Shown one piece after another: positions 46,600 to 58,956 of a stretch of 64,000 nt of DNA. The position numbers were made by a program, and so were the translations under genes. The DNA lies in NCBI GenBank assembly GCA_911728435.2, contig OU452198.1:15658001-15722000 (forward strand). The letters run 5' to 3'. Within the stretch, counting starts at the first letter, position 1. Every line of letters begins with the position of its first letter. Below the pieces are notes generated by a model. The model ran no database searches. It was not told where the DNA came from and worked only from the letters and a program-made list of their open reading frames with translations. This DNA is from Apoderus coryli. Taxonomy: Eukaryota > Arthropoda > Insecta > Coleoptera > Attelabidae.

Positions 46600-47505
46600 G
46601 ACGAAGAATGGGAGTCCGTCGGCCCATTATAGAACACTTGAAAACATTGAAGCTGTGAGAGCCTCAATATTGCGATCCCCACGGCGTTCTGCCCGCAAAC
46701 ATACATTTGCCCTAAGACTTTCCGATCGTTCAGCGAGGCGAATTATTCACGATGATCTTCAAAAACTCTCCGAGCGTGACCTCAATTCTCGGATGAACGC
46801 ATGTGAGGCATTTCTGAAGAAAGTTCCTGAGGACGCAATTGTTTTTTTTAGTGATGAGGCCCATTTCCACGAGAGTAGATACGTCAACAAACAAAACATG
46901 CGTTACTGGGCAGACACCAACCCGCCGCGAATTGCATCAAAGGCCTCTGCACTCACCTAAAGTCACAGTGTGGTGTGCAATTTCTCCGGCTGGGGTAATC
47001 GGTCCCTCGTTTTTCGAAGAAAATCCTCCAGTGAATTCTAACCGATATGTAAACATGTTGGAAGATATTTTTTCCCCTCGACTTAACGAATTTTATTTAG
47101 AGGACGTGTGCTTACAACAAGACGGCGCAACGGCTCACACTTCAAGGGTATCAATGGATGTTCTGAGGGAACACTTTCCTGGATGCTTAAACTCAATAAG
47201 GAGTGGCCAGCTCTTTCTCCTGATTTGACCCCTTGCCATTTTTTATGGTGATTTTTGAAATATCGTGTTTATGTCAATCGTCCAAGAACCCTAGAAAATC
47301 TCAAAGCCAACATCCGGGCCGAAATGGCCAACATACCAGCTGCTATGCTGGAAAGGGTTATGAGTTATGACAAATGCCAGAAATCGGCTTTTTCAGTGTT
47401 GCGACAATGGAGGGCGTCACCTACCTGCCATGATATTGAAAACTGTTTGAGGCAAAACTTTACATATGTACCTACATTATTTAAAAAAAATAATAAACAC
47501 TTCTA
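46600..47505 (+). pseudogene. mariner-like transposase, 5' truncated and mutated
   Basis: SAHYRTLENIEAVRASILRSPRRSARKH, then a deletion, LNSRMNACEAFLKK, and the first catalytic motif FFSDEAHFHESRY. A frame change follows to VTVWCAISPAGVIGPSFFEE and CLQQDGATAHTSR (second Asp). Another shift leads to SPDLTPCHFLW-FLKYRVYVNRP, where the third catalytic Asp is replaced by His and a stop follows. The 3' end of the element is near 47561 (GCACCCTG after TTATGCTGCC). No matching 5' terminus is seen. Confidence 0.85.
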
Positions 47506-48000
47506 ATCCATAAAATGGGTTTTATTGCGTTTTGAAATAAGGAAGTTATGCTGCCGCACCCTGTATAGAAACTTTGTCAATCATGAAAAAACATCTTTTG
47601 TAAAACGTAAACTTTGTAAATATTTCGTGCAGACGAGTATGCAGTTTAGTTCGTCCCTGCATTCGCTACATATGGTGTACTTTCTTTCTGTCTTTCTCTT
47701 TCCAGAAATATATGTATATTTCCAGTAAAATATGCAGGAATAAAGTAAACTTGTATATTTTCTTGGCACCTCGTAATACACTACTGATAGACATATTGCC
47801 TCACATCCGCGCATCTTCCTTTATAACAGAGAAATTGTCGTTTAGTCTAGAAAAGAAGGACAAAAACAAATACGTAAACGAAACTCAAATTAATTATTTG
47901 ATACATATTTTTTCAATATGCACATTATATTATGAATTTCTTTTAATAAAATTTATTAAATAAGATAAAATGACAAATTTGTGATGGTTTTTGACAATTT

Positions 48001-49401
48001 TTTTTTTTTTTTTGAAAGGGTCCGTGCGACTTAAGTCTCCGGTTTCACTGCAGCCTCATGGGCTTATTGTCAAAAATCCCCGTATATTATGCCACCCAAT
48101 CCAGCAGCCCTGTACCCTCCACTAACTTGTGGAGTTCAGTTATGTGTTGGGTGTCAATATCTGCTTGCGCAATCAGCGAATGCCCAAAAATAGCGTGTCG
48201 TCTTCGTTCTAGAACTACACACTCACATATTACATGGTAAGCTGTTTCAACTGCACCATTACACAATCTGCATTGCAGGTGCCCATTGTACAGCCCCATC
48301 TTATTTAGGTGGTCTCTCAGAGCGCAATGCCCAGTAAGGAGTCCCATAGTTATTCGCATCTGACTCCTGCTTAATGATAGCAGTTTTCCAGTGCGTTTTG
48401 TTGCGGCACCAGGTATAAACCTCTTCCCATGCTCCTGCTTGGGAATATGTTCCCAATATCTCTGGTGCTCGCTTTTGGCCCAGCACTTGAGGAGTTCCCT
48501 CGCCGTTCTTTTAGACAAGCCCAGCGCCGGTTCCGTGTCAGTATATGTGGTTTCAGAGGCTTGTCTAGCCAGCCAATCCGCTCTGTCGTTGCCTTCTATT
48601 CCCGAGTGTCCCGGGAGCCACACTAGATTAACCCTGTTGTGGTCCGCCAAGGCCCTAAGTTCTGTTTGGCATTCCCATACCAGTTTAGTTGTAACCTTGG
48701 GGCTTCTCAGAGCCCTTAAGGCCGCCTGGCTATCTGAACATATATTGATTCGCTTGTTTGTATAAGCCCTCAATCTGTTTAGTTTTGCACATTGCACAAT
48801 TGCAAACACTTCCGCTTGAAATACGGATGTGTTTTTCTCCAGTGAGAATCTTAGATTCGTGTTCCTTGTCTCACTCTACATATATTCCTGCACCACTTCT
48901 ACTTTCGGTTTTTGACCCGTCTGTAAACCAGGTTATCCCTCTCAGTGTCCGTATGCAGTCTTTATCAATAACTTCGCGGTCCACAATATGCACTTCGAAG
49001 ATTATGTCAAATTCAAATTTTGGTATGATGTGGTCCATGGGCATGTCTATGATGCCATCCCCAATACATACGCCAATTTTGGTATGTCCCCGATAAGTGG
49101 GTACAGTTCCTACCAACCCTCGCAGTCTAATGAATGCCGCTCCCGCCTCCATCCTTACCATGATGTGCAAGGGTGGGAGGTTTCGGAGTAGTTCTAAAAG
49201 AGCCCGTCTTTGCTAAGCAGGCAAGCCTCTGTACCCTGCCCAACTCAGCAATGGATGTATGTTGTTCCGTTTTCGTCCACCAAATCAGCGACGAGTATGT
49301 GATCATAGGTCTAACTACCGCAGTGTACAACCAGTTTTCCCATGAGAGCGTCTGAGTAACATAAGCGTTCTCTCCGCTCTTGCTCTGGTTCTTTTAAGGT
49401 G
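48001..49401 (-). mobile_element. 5'-truncated LINE with poly-A and 12-bp target duplication
   Basis: The perfect duplication TTTTGACAATTT at 47989-48000 and 49402-49413 brackets the element. The poly-T at 48001-48013 is the poly-A tail read from the minus strand. A clean example of LINE target-primed insertion. Confidence 0.95.
48087..49330 (-). pseudogene. LINE C-terminal region with RNase H domain
   Basis: Minus strand. 49330 down reads MYTAVVRPMITYSSLIWWTK (end of the reverse transcriptase), then, after a frame change, the region up to WFTDGSKTESRSGAGIYVE (first RNase H Asp). Another break leads to CSDSQAALRALRS (second motif), LVWLPGHSGIEGNDRAD (His and last Asp), and a C-terminal cysteine cluster CRLCNGAVETAYHVICEC (CCHC-like). 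The RNase H catalytic residues are intact. The combination places it in the I/R1 superfamily with RNase H. The 5' part is missing. Confidence 0.9.
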
Positions 49402-49512
49402 TTTTGACAATTTAAATAGATATTTTTGTAACAAGTACCTAAACTAAGGACTTGACTAGGATGAATATTGCGGTCTCCGGCCGAGGTGTTAACGTGTCAC
49501 AAACAATATTTT

Positions 49513-50890
49513 TAGCTCTCCATATCATATATGTAATATAGGTATGGAGACTATTAGTTTCATGAAAAAATAAACTGTTGCCCTCGAGGCACGAATATCT
49601 CTCCATATTTAAGTGTAAAAGTATTAATTTTATGACCTTTTTGTCATTTATCTAAATTTAATAAATATTTGTTTTGTTTTAGACATCAGCTGTTTTTTTA
49701 AGTATCGGGTTTTGTTCATTTTTCTTCTCTTTGGAGTCACTATTTATACCTACATATTTTATATTTCAGATCTTCTAGACCAAGTTCTTGTACGCAAAAT
49801 AATTGATTTTTTTTTAGTTTTATTATAAAATTTATTTTTCCCCCTTTTCTACTATTTACGAACCCCTACGCAAACAAAATTGCTATGCTACATGTTGTAG
49901 GATATCTTATATAAAAGCATTTTTGAATTTTGGAATGACATTTGCGGAATGAGTCCTGCTTGCTTTAAAACTAAGGTACCCAAAAAATGAGTTAAATCCA
50001 TGTTGTACAGGGTGTTTTATAAACAAATTTATAAAAATTATCATCAATGGAGTGTCTTTATATTACAATATACGGCAAAATTCTACTAACAAAAGTTGTT
50101 TAGAATGCAATTTCATATCCCCGTACCAAATTTCAGAAATATCAAAGCATATTTTTGGAAAAAATAATTTTTTGCAATAATTAATATTTTAATTTGAATC
50201 ATAATATGACAACAAATAATTTTTATTTAGAATGTGATGTTATTTTTGTTTATGGGGTCGTCTCAAACAGTTGGTTTATGCTGAACCACTTCCTAATGAT
50301 GCAGCAATATTACTGGAAAGAATGATTAGAAATGCTGCAAACTCGTTAATTTTAGAACAAATTTCAGAAAAGTTTTAAGGAAAATTCAGACGAAGGATCG
50401 AAAGATGTGCGGATATGGGCGGTGATTATATTGAATAAATGTTTATTACAAAATATTAAACCTATTGCTAATTACCCAGTTTGTTTATTCGTTTGTTGTC
50501 TCAATTTTGATATTTATTATGTGTTGCAATGTTTATGTGGCGTTTGTTGTAAGATACAAAATAAAATAGTACGAAGTATGATATGATAATACTAATGATT
50601 GAAAACTAGTATTTTTTCAAAAAATATACTTTTATATTCTTGATATTCTGTGCGGGGATACAAAAATGCATTAAACTACTTTTGTTAGTACAATTTGGCG
50701 CAAATTGTAAAATAAATACACTCTATTGATGATGATTTTTATAAATTTGTTGATAAAACACCCTGACAGACAGACATACATTTTTTTATAACTACTTATT
50801 TATGTATAAAATGACCAAAAACAAGTATTTCCGGTGAAATTAAAAAAAAAAGTTTTTCTTGAAACTAATAGTCTCCATATATACCTATAT
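49513..50890 (+). repeat. copy of the 23-29 kb repeat family with internal deletion
   Basis: Starts with AGCTCTCCATATC and GGAGACTATTAGTTTCATGA, continues with GTTGCCCTCGAGGCACGAAT, and ends in ACAGACATACATTTTTTTAT...ACTAATAGTCTCCATATA. An unrelated transposon (50008-50765) is inserted in it, and the tandem-unit part is missing. Confidence 0.85.
50008..50765 (+). mobile_element. Tc1/mariner-like element, internally deleted, ~47-bp inverted repeats
   Basis: The ends CAGGGTGTTTTATAAACAAA and inverse TTTGTTGATAAAACACCCTG pair over about 47 bp with few mismatches. Inside, 50250-50438 encodes the last ~60 residues of a transposase: LWGRLKQLVYAEPLPNDAA...RRIERCADMGGDYIE, with one stop. No clear target duplication. 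Confidence 0.8.
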
Positions 50891-52779
50891 ATATCAACTC
50901 AATTATTGTTTAAAATAGTCTGCAAACGTAGCTATGACGACATTTGAGGAATAGCTTTTCATTATCTCTATCGGAAGTTTAATTTCACAAGCACAAAAAA
51001 CGAATACTTTTTGTTCCTATTGATTTTAAAGCTGGATAGTAAGGTGTTTCTTTAGATACAGGGTAATAAATAATGACATGACAGAATGAAATTACCACAA
51101 TTGTTAATAGTAATTTTTTCGAATTCGTAACTGTGCGGTAAGTAAAAATTTTGTTCCTGGAATTCTGTAATTTTTGACGAGATCAGCAACATTCCAGGAC
51201 TATGTGTTTATATTTCTAAATACATTTTTCTAGTGTAGTAGTGTAGAATACAAAAAACAACTTGTCTTAGACATCAAACAATGGGCAATGAGTTTTTACA
51301 TTTTAGTGCCATTTTATGACTATTTTTGTATATAGTAAACTAAATTTCCTACTAAAAGATACTTAAATACCAGTAGCATAACATATAATTGTAACAATAA
51401 CAACATAAAGAGCCTCTTGTCCTCCAACTCACATAAAATCTCGGTGAGTTCATAAATTTTTTAACTCAACTCGTGCTCCTTAAGAAAATGAGAAGTTTAT
51501 TATTCAGTGCGTTTCTTGCCTGCCAGTAGACTGTAACAACATTATAATTGTTATTATTCAGCGCCACATAAAATCTGTTCAGGTCGTAAAATGGTATTAT
51601 TGTATAGTTTTGCTAGAAAATAAAAACAAATAAATATTGTATATACAAACAGAGTGTTTGTCAAATTTTTGTAGTTGAAATGTTTCGAGTATTAAAATGA
51701 CAGCATTGGCTTGTGCATCTCTTATATGATTTATATGGAGCATATAGTTTTTATAGTCTTTGTTTACATGGTGGCCCAAATACATACTGACAAACCTTCA
51801 GATGTGTTATGTAGTAATTTTTATGCAACTATTAAATTAATTAATTATTTCTAAATTTAATAATTTTAAATGAATGATGTTCATTAAAAATGTTTTATTA
51901 AAATATACTAGGGTAATTAAAATTGCAATATTTATTGAATTACATTATTATTATATTTTTCAGAATCACCTGGTACACATTTTTCTACTGTATACACCTA
52001 CCTAAATATTATTTATTGTTTTTCAAAATTCTAGTGTATTTCTTTACATATTTCCCCATCAAATTTGTACTTGATTTTCATTAATCTCTTCTTGGAACGA
52101 TGAGCCTACTCAAGAACAATTTAATAGGCACCGTATACTGTCCAGGTTTTTTGGAAGCTGCCATTATTCTTTCTGGTGTTTTGCAAAGCATGTTCTATAT
52201 CCAGCCGATTTTGAGAAGTTCATAAGATATTGCTTTTGAATTCAATAAATTTTTCTTATATTACTAACCTATATCAGCAACAGTTTCTTTAATTAAATCA
52301 ACAATAAATGACTTACAATCGTTGAGAAATGACGAATCATTCAACAGCTTTGAAGAAAAGGCTAAAGAAATTTCAGGTAATTACGACTTGCCCAATGGGT
52401 TCACAAAAAATAAGATCAAGAAAAGAGAAACTTTTTCACGCTGAAAACACCTCTGGGCACATTGAAAATTGCCCAAGGCAAAATTTTAAAATGTCTTTAT
52501 ATTTTTTTGTAATGGATACATTTATTCAAACATTAACCCAGAGATTTGATGATTTTTTCTGATCGCAAACAAATTTTCATGCTTAGAGGTAGAAAATATC
52601 GCTGTTTGTGAGTCACATAGAAAGTCTTTGTATGATTTATGTCTTTTTTACAACTCTTCTATCCAACCGGAAATATATAATTAATAATAATAAGAAGCGT
52701 ATATTTCCAACAGATTCAAAAAAAAAATCCAATTACAGGAAACCTCTATAACTCAATACTGACTTATTGCTTACATACA
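50891..52779. other. no gene recognised
   Basis: AT-rich. RSRKEKLFHAENTSGHIENC at 52405-52470 may be a trace of a transposase end, but it is too short to claim. Nothing else. Confidence 0.3.
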
Positions 52780-52939
52780 CTGAACCGAAAAGGTACGTGA
52801 TATTAATAAAAAAGTGCTTCAAATCAATGAACGTCAACATTAAATTTGAGCCGATGATGGGTGACATTAATACAATGAACGTTCGTACATAAATTCGGTA
52901 GCGAATTCTGTACGTTGAATTAATAAATAAATAACATAA

Positions 52940-53225
52940 ATTTATGCTCGCCGGTTATTGATCTTACGAATGATGGACATTCATTTATAACTCCTGTACG
53001 TTAAAACGATGTTACCAGGTTGTTAATGTTACGAACGATGAAGATTAGTTTATGTCTCCAATACGTAAAACCGATGTTAGCTGGTTATTAATGTTACGAA
53101 CGATGAACATTAATCTATGACTTTTGTACATTAAACCGATGTCTGAAGGTTATTAATGTTACGAACGAGAAACATGAATCTATGACTTTTGTACGTTAAA
53201 CCAATGTTAGCTGATTATTACATTG
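52940..53225 (+). repeat. 65-bp tandem repeat, about four units
   Basis: TTACGAAYGATGRA occurs at 52966, 53031, 53096 and 53161 (spacing 65 each time), embedded in GGTTATTAATGTTACGAACG...GTACGTTAAACCGATG. Diverged versions flank it on both sides (52840-52930, 53225-53300). Similar motifs reappear inverted at 55100-55500. Confidence 0.85.
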
Positions 53226-53499
53226 GGTTATAATAATTATTTTACGTAATTGTGTTCGCCGGAAATTATTATTACGAAAGATTGAGATTATTGTTCTGTA
53301 TTCAATCAATAATCGCGAGCATATAGGTACATGTGTATTATGTGTACTGCAAAGTGCAGTATGGTTCAAATATACTAGTACCAATGGTTAGAGAATTTAA
53401 AAGCCCAAATAAGACTAAAAATTATCTTGCTGTACGTCCATTGATTTGATGCACCTGCTTTGTAAATAAATTAAATCATATTAAATGCTAAACATGTCA

Positions 53500-54420
53500 G
53501 ATTTGTCTGTCGTCTGAGGTGAAAAGGGAGGAAAAACTATATTTGGAAACTAAAGTCCGCGGAAATTCTTCTAAACAAAATTGGAAATTATTACGAGATC
53601 TAAACATTTATGCAAGGGAAAATATCACAATACCGTCTTTTATTCATGATGTTGATAATATTAATGATTTTTAGTGGCCACTTCTTCCGGACCCAGGAAG
53701 GATCAATTTTTACTTAGGTAATAAAATTAGGCCTGATATTAACTTTGAATTTACAATGGTGGATCATGGGGAGATACTTGATGCATTGCTTGGGATTAAG
53801 TCAAATGCTGTAGGCAGTGACATGATCAGTATTAATATGCTAGTAGTAGTAGTTGTCCGTTTATAATGCCCTTTATACAGCATCTAGTTAATTACTATAT
53901 AGAAACGAGGAACTTCCCAACATGTTGGAAAGAAGCCAATGTCATTCCAATCCCAAAACTAAAACTCCATCAACATTTAAGGATCTTATAGACCGATTAA
54001 TATACTCCCAGCGATCTCCAAGGTTATTGAGAGAGTGATCTGCAATCAAATGAAAACATATCTTGATGGGCATGGGTTGTTGTCGGAGGTCCAGTCTGGG
54101 TTCCGTCAGGGTCACAGTTGCTCCACGACATGACTTAAAATACTGGATGATGCATTGGGGGCGGTAGATCAGGGTCGATTGACGGCATTGCTGCTGTTGG
54201 ACTACGCAAGGGGCATTTGACCGCATTGGTCATGGTTTGTTGCTGGCCATTGTGGGTTACCTGGGCTTTGGGGAGTCTGCTGTGTCTCTACTCGGAACAT
54301 ATGTGAATGATAGAAGTCAGGTTGTAATTTTGGGAACGGCAGTGTCTGGGCGCAGGACATTGCGTAGTGCCGCAGGGCATCCAGGAATCATTGCCTTTTT
54401 TTATGTATCAGGGTTTTTGT
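53500..54420 (+). pseudogene. LINE reverse-transcriptase relic
   Basis: Scrambled frames but clear blocks: GRINFYLGNKIRPDINFEF, EILDALLGIKSNAVGSDMIS, RPINILPAISKVIERVICNQ, LLSEVQSGFRQGHSCSTT, ALLLLDYAR (motif A region) and GHGLLLAIVGYLGFG. The end of the reverse transcriptase is deleted. A 3' UTR follows with TCAATAAAGTCATTTATTAT at 54520 and a TTA microsatellite tail. CR1/jockey-like. Many lesions. Confidence 0.75.
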
Positions 54421-54544
54421 TGTTGTTATTATTATGCAGTTATCTTTAGTATTGCTAATATGTTAAGCTAGGAGGCTGTGCATCGACTTCGTCTTTTGTG
54501 TAACTTTTCTAAGTTCTCAATAAAGTCATTTATTATATTATTAT

Positions 54545-55080
54545 TATTAATCAAAATAACAGGTTTTTACGTAAACAGTGTGCGCCTTTAGAATAGACTT
54601 ATAGAACCCATAAGTACGGTTGAATTGCAGATTTTCTTCCTTTAAGGTTTATTATATGTTCTTCTATTTCTTGAACTGTTTTAGCACAAAATAAAAAAGA
54701 TTCTTGAGAGTCTTTTATTGTGTACTTTAAATGGCTTATCTTTCCACTGGCACCTTTGGAACATAGCTTAGCGGATAGCACTAAATATCCATGAGGAGCC
54801 CATAAAATTTCTCCCCTCGTATCGGCGGGTTTTCAACATTACAAAGGAATACCGCACTGTGTTTTTTATCGTTTTAAACTGACTTTAGTTTTGTACTTTA
54901 CTAAATGGTACTTATATAAAAGGATTACTACTTACCTTATATTTCTACATTTGTTGTATTATTTGGGAACAAATTTTAAAAATAGATTTAGGAACACACT
55001 TCACTTTTCAACTGTATACATTTAACTAAACAAAACAAAAAGGACGCAAAAACAAAAAGTCTATGAGAATGTCATAATGT
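54545..55080. other. no gene recognised
   Basis: Contains a minus-strand ORF (54599-54781) with no family resemblance. Nothing else. Confidence 0.3.
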
Positions 55081-55789
55081 CAATGTTTTGAGTATTCAGT
55101 CTATGGTCCGGGTGCATTGATTTGCGCGCGTTATTCAGAATTTAATGGTTAGGTTCGTAAAATTAATGCTTAGCATCCATTGAATCAACGATGATCGTTT
55201 ATTAGTTTTTATGTTCGCTGTTCATAGGTGTATGAGTTACAAATTATTGTGTTAAAGGCGAAGAGCATAAATTAATAAATTTAAAACATTGAAGCAATAA
55301 ATAGTGACATTATATTGATGAAAAAAAACATAAATTTTCGATGTCTTGCACTGCATTTATTGATTAATGTTTCATCGTACATTGTTTCTATGTATGAAAT
55401 TATTAATTTATGATCAAAATTCATTGTAACAGTGACCAATTCATAATATTAATGTTCAAAATATTGATGACAACCATTCATTGGTTTTACGTACAATATT
55501 TTTTTCAGTGTACAACGCATTATCAGTAATTACAAAGAACAAGAGAAAAAAAATGCAAACATTAGTGATAATAACGATACTACAATAATAATAACAAATA
55601 CTACAATAATAATCACAATAGCAATAAGAATAATAAACAAAAACAATAATAATAAGTAATAATTGCAATAACCACATACAGAATATGAAAAACCCTACAT
55701 CTATAATCTATACATACTCACGAAAGAGACACCTCACACTTACAGCAATCAAATCATGACAGGATTGAGCTAATTATCCTTGCAACAGA

Positions 55790-58002
55790 GTCAAAGTACA
55801 TATCGAATTCAGAACAGTTCATGCTAAAAGTTGAACAAATAAAATAAATAGGACTCTGTCGCAAAAGATTTGTTCTTGGACCATCAGTATGAAACGGCTG
55901 ACCCTGCCTAGTCGCCAACCTAGGCACCCACATTTATTTTGCCGACCAGGTAAATACAATCCAAATGGCCGTGCAATAGGTTGTACAAAAATTTGACCCT
56001 AGAATTTTTCTTCGAGTCTCCACAGCTACGATGTCGAAGCGTAAAAGAAGTGAGTCATGATCGGTACCACAGACCGGATAAGCACCATCCCTCCTCAAGG
56101 CAAGATATTTTACAAGCCGTCGTGATTAGATTCAATTGCACTAGTGTGACGCAGATACAGGGGGTTCCAAATCACCGAGCCGTACTCCAGTTTAGATCTG
56201 ACAAATGAGTAGTAAAGCTATCTGAAAGTTGAGGGGTTGTTGAAAAGGTTACAGTTGCTGATAATGAATCCAAGCATCCTAGATAACGTGTTAACAACAT
56301 CGTCGATATGTAAAGAAAAGCTGAATTCTTGATCGAACAATATACACAGATCCTTAATATGGTGGTATCTATTTAGCGAGGCACCATCCAAGTCGCTCTG
56401 GAGCGCGGCACAGTCAGGTGCACAATCTACGACGGTGTAGATCTTAAGGTCATCAGCGTAGGCCAGGCGGCAACAGTTCAGCGAATGCAGTAGGTCATTT
56501 GCGAATATTATAAAAAGCAGAGGATCCCGGTGGCACACCAGAATTCGGCGAGAACGCTTGCGACCCAAAACCTTCATAAGAAACAACTTGTGATCGTTCA
56601 AACAAGTATGACCTAAAAAATGAAACGAGTCCACTCGACAAACCAAACCTGTCCAGCTTAGACAAGAGCCCTAAATGGTCGATCCGGTCGAAAGCTTTCT
56701 GGAAATCAGCGTATATGACGTCCACTTGCCCTGCATTATCCTCTTCTTCGCATATATATTGAGAGAAGCCTGACAGATTGGTCACACATGATCGCCCATC
56801 AATGAAGCCATGCTGATAGAGTGAGAGCATGTTTCGGATGGAAGGATACAACTTGTTATAGAGGCTAGCATTACCCTTTTTGAGGACCGGGGTTATTTTG
56901 GCTGTTTTCCAAATAGATGGATACTTACTGGAGGAGAGCATTAAATTATAAATATGAAGAAGAGGCCGGGAAAGAGCACCGATGCAGTTGTTTACGAGAA
57001 AGCTAGGAATACCATCAACACCTGATGTCAGCTTGTTTTTGAGCTTCTTCGCCGCCTGGGTGATGTCGCCCGACGTGACACTTACGACATTGATGGTACT
57101 CGCATACACATTTAACATTTTTAAATTTTCCACCTGAAAAGGAACGGAGTCGACGTAAACGCTGCTGAGAAAGTCAGCAGAAGCCCTGACAATATTCTGT
57201 GGTCCCGCATACTCAGTGTCGTAGAGCAGCACAACACCTGGGATTCTAGACCGATTTCTCCTGCCATTAACAAATGACCAAAAGCTGTCTGTATCATGAG
57301 CTATATTGGATTGAGCACCATGTACAAAGGCCCTTTTAATATCTCTCTTGACAGATGATCTCAAAGAAGTAAAGGCATTTTTGAAATAACTAGTTCTAAA
57401 TTTATAATAGTTTTTACATGCTCGCTGCTTCGCATAGATAGCGGTAATAATATCTTTCGCAAAATAAGGTGGAAATCGACGACTACTAATTTCAGCGGAA
57501 CGCACGCCTCAAATGTACCATTAAGAATTTCATAAAACGCAGCACAAGCATCATCAACGTCAGAAGAGCAACAGACACTTGACCAATCAACCTCCAAAAT
57601 CCTATTGTAAAGCAATATAAAATCTGCCCTTCTAAAGTTAAATTCTCTCGGAGTGTTCCTATTTATGTCAAAATTTCTAGGATTATTGAATGTAGTCTTA
57701 ATACTAATCTGCAAGGCGGGATGGTACAAATCCTCAAAAACCAAAGGCAGCCCACTCCCCTCCACGCAGCATTCGACGTTTGACAGGACCAGATCCAAAG
57801 TACGGCCAAATGCATTCGCTATATTATTACTCTGAGTGAGGCCCAGAACATTCATAAAACTATCGACCACCAGGCTCCTGCCAACGGGTCGGACAGACGG
57901 AGCATTGAAATCGCCCATTATAATAATTATTATGTTTTTATCGTGAAGTACTGGAAGAGATAGGAAATGGTCAAAAAAGAGCTCAAAGTCATGCAGAGAC
58001 AC
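55790..58002 (-). pseudogene. LINE (CR1/jockey type) with endonuclease and reverse transcriptase, broken
   Basis: Minus strand. 58002-57361 holds the end of an APE endonuclease (IIMGDFNAPSVRP, TLDLVLSNV, LYHPALQISI). 57505-56495 holds the reverse transcriptase start: AKKLKNKLTSGVDGIPSFLV, WKTAKITPVLKKGNAS, a deletion where NYRPIS should be, QHGFIDGRSCVTNL, YADFQKAFDRIDH and NSGVPPGS. After a shift, 56646-56218 has RLAYADDLKIY (catalytic YADD), KDLCILFDQEFSFSLHID, and then a C-terminal region with stops to about 55790 (VPRLATRQGQPFHTDGPRT). Inactivated by at least two frameshifts and one deletion. A 3' UTR with AAT-rich repeats may extend to about 55555. Confidence 0.88.
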
Positions 58003-58029
58003 TGATAGCGGTATTTAAATAATATGAGG

Positions 58030-58330
58030 AATATAAATCGTTTTGCAGTCTATTAACCGAAATAAATAATAATAATATTTATTTCCAAATACAAATCAAA
58101 ATATACATACAATATACAATACCAGAATGAGTGGAAAAATGCTCGCATTTAACAAAAGCGCTAATGCGCTTGTCCGCTAAATACGCGCAAAAAAAGAGTA
58201 TCGGACTTATAAATATATTTTGTTATACATCTCGTGTAGTTTAATATTAAAAAAAGAGTATATACTCATCACTTTGTAATACCTGCAAACAATGTAAAAT
58301 ACCGAATAAATGATCACTTTATATAATTTA
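58030..58330. other. possible LINE 3'-end fragment
   Basis: AAATAATAATAATATTTATT near 58060 looks like the microsatellite tail of a LINE on the minus strand. The following ~150 bp show no coding sequence. Confidence 0.35.
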
Positions 58331-58486
58331 ATATAGCCACTCTAATTGACTTAAAAAAATATTAAATATTAAATGAAGCGTTTACTATAACTTAAGCAAA
58401 TAATAAAAAAAAATATTAAAAGAAAAATTCTTGTATCTATTGAAAAAAACAATAACCCATTACAGAAATGAAAATAAATTATATCA

Positions 58487-58945
58487 TATCATCTATATAT
58501 ATATATATATCATCATATATTACAGTAGGCTCTTACCAAATTATTTCACCAAAACTGTTCTCATTGACGATGAAAAGAAAGAAAAAGAAAACAAAGACTA
58601 ATAGTAACAGAAATAACAAATGTTCAACACTTTAATTATATTTTAATTTTATTTTATTTTATTTTAACTATTTAACAACCAATTTTCCATCAGGGTGATG
58701 TGTATAGACGTTTAAATCATAAATCCATGTAAAACCGCTCTGTTAATTCTGTATGAGGTATGACTCTCACATGTAACAACATTGTACAAGCTCTTTAAGC
58801 CACTGATGATGGACGTGTAGTCCGAAACATGTCTGGCAGCTAAAGCGAAGAATAATTTTAACGTATATATATAAATCATTTTGTGGAGTAGACGCCTTTT
58901 ATTCCAATAATAACATTCACTCCTCGATAGATGGATTACTTCAGA
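58487..58945 (+). mobile_element. Penelope-like unit with hammerhead, 11-bp target duplication
   Basis: The target duplication AAATTATATCA lies at 58476-58486 and 58946-58956. It splits a sequence whose empty counterpart is near 32100-32125 (ATATATCAATTCAACAA). The right end GTGGAGTAGACGC, CACTCCTCGATAGATGGATT matches the right end of the unit at 8623-9124. Upstream of the hammerhead, ACATGTAAC-ACATTGTACAAG also matches. No reverse transcriptase is present. Confidence 0.7.
58799..58837 (+). ncRNA. hammerhead ribozyme (Penelope-type)
   Basis: Stem I GCCA/TGGC, core CTGATGA, one extra T, stem II GGAC/GTCC with a GTGTA loop, then GAAAC. A minimal stem III (ACATGT) follows, with the predicted cleavage after C58833. 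The same architecture, with a compensated stem II loop change, occurs at 8688-8730. Two copies differing in loop but not in stems support a selected ribozyme fold. Confidence 0.7.
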
Positions 58946-58956
58946 AAATTATATCA

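Noticed and set aside
48391..49191. Plus-strand ORFs of 60-124 residues over the LINE at 48-49 kb
   Set aside because: They are shadows of the minus-strand RNase H ORF.
54237..54449. 70-residue ORF as a membrane protein
   Set aside because: Its first half is the reverse-transcriptase segment GHGLLLAIVGYLGFG of the LINE relic, and the hydrophobic end is a TTG/TTA microsatellite.
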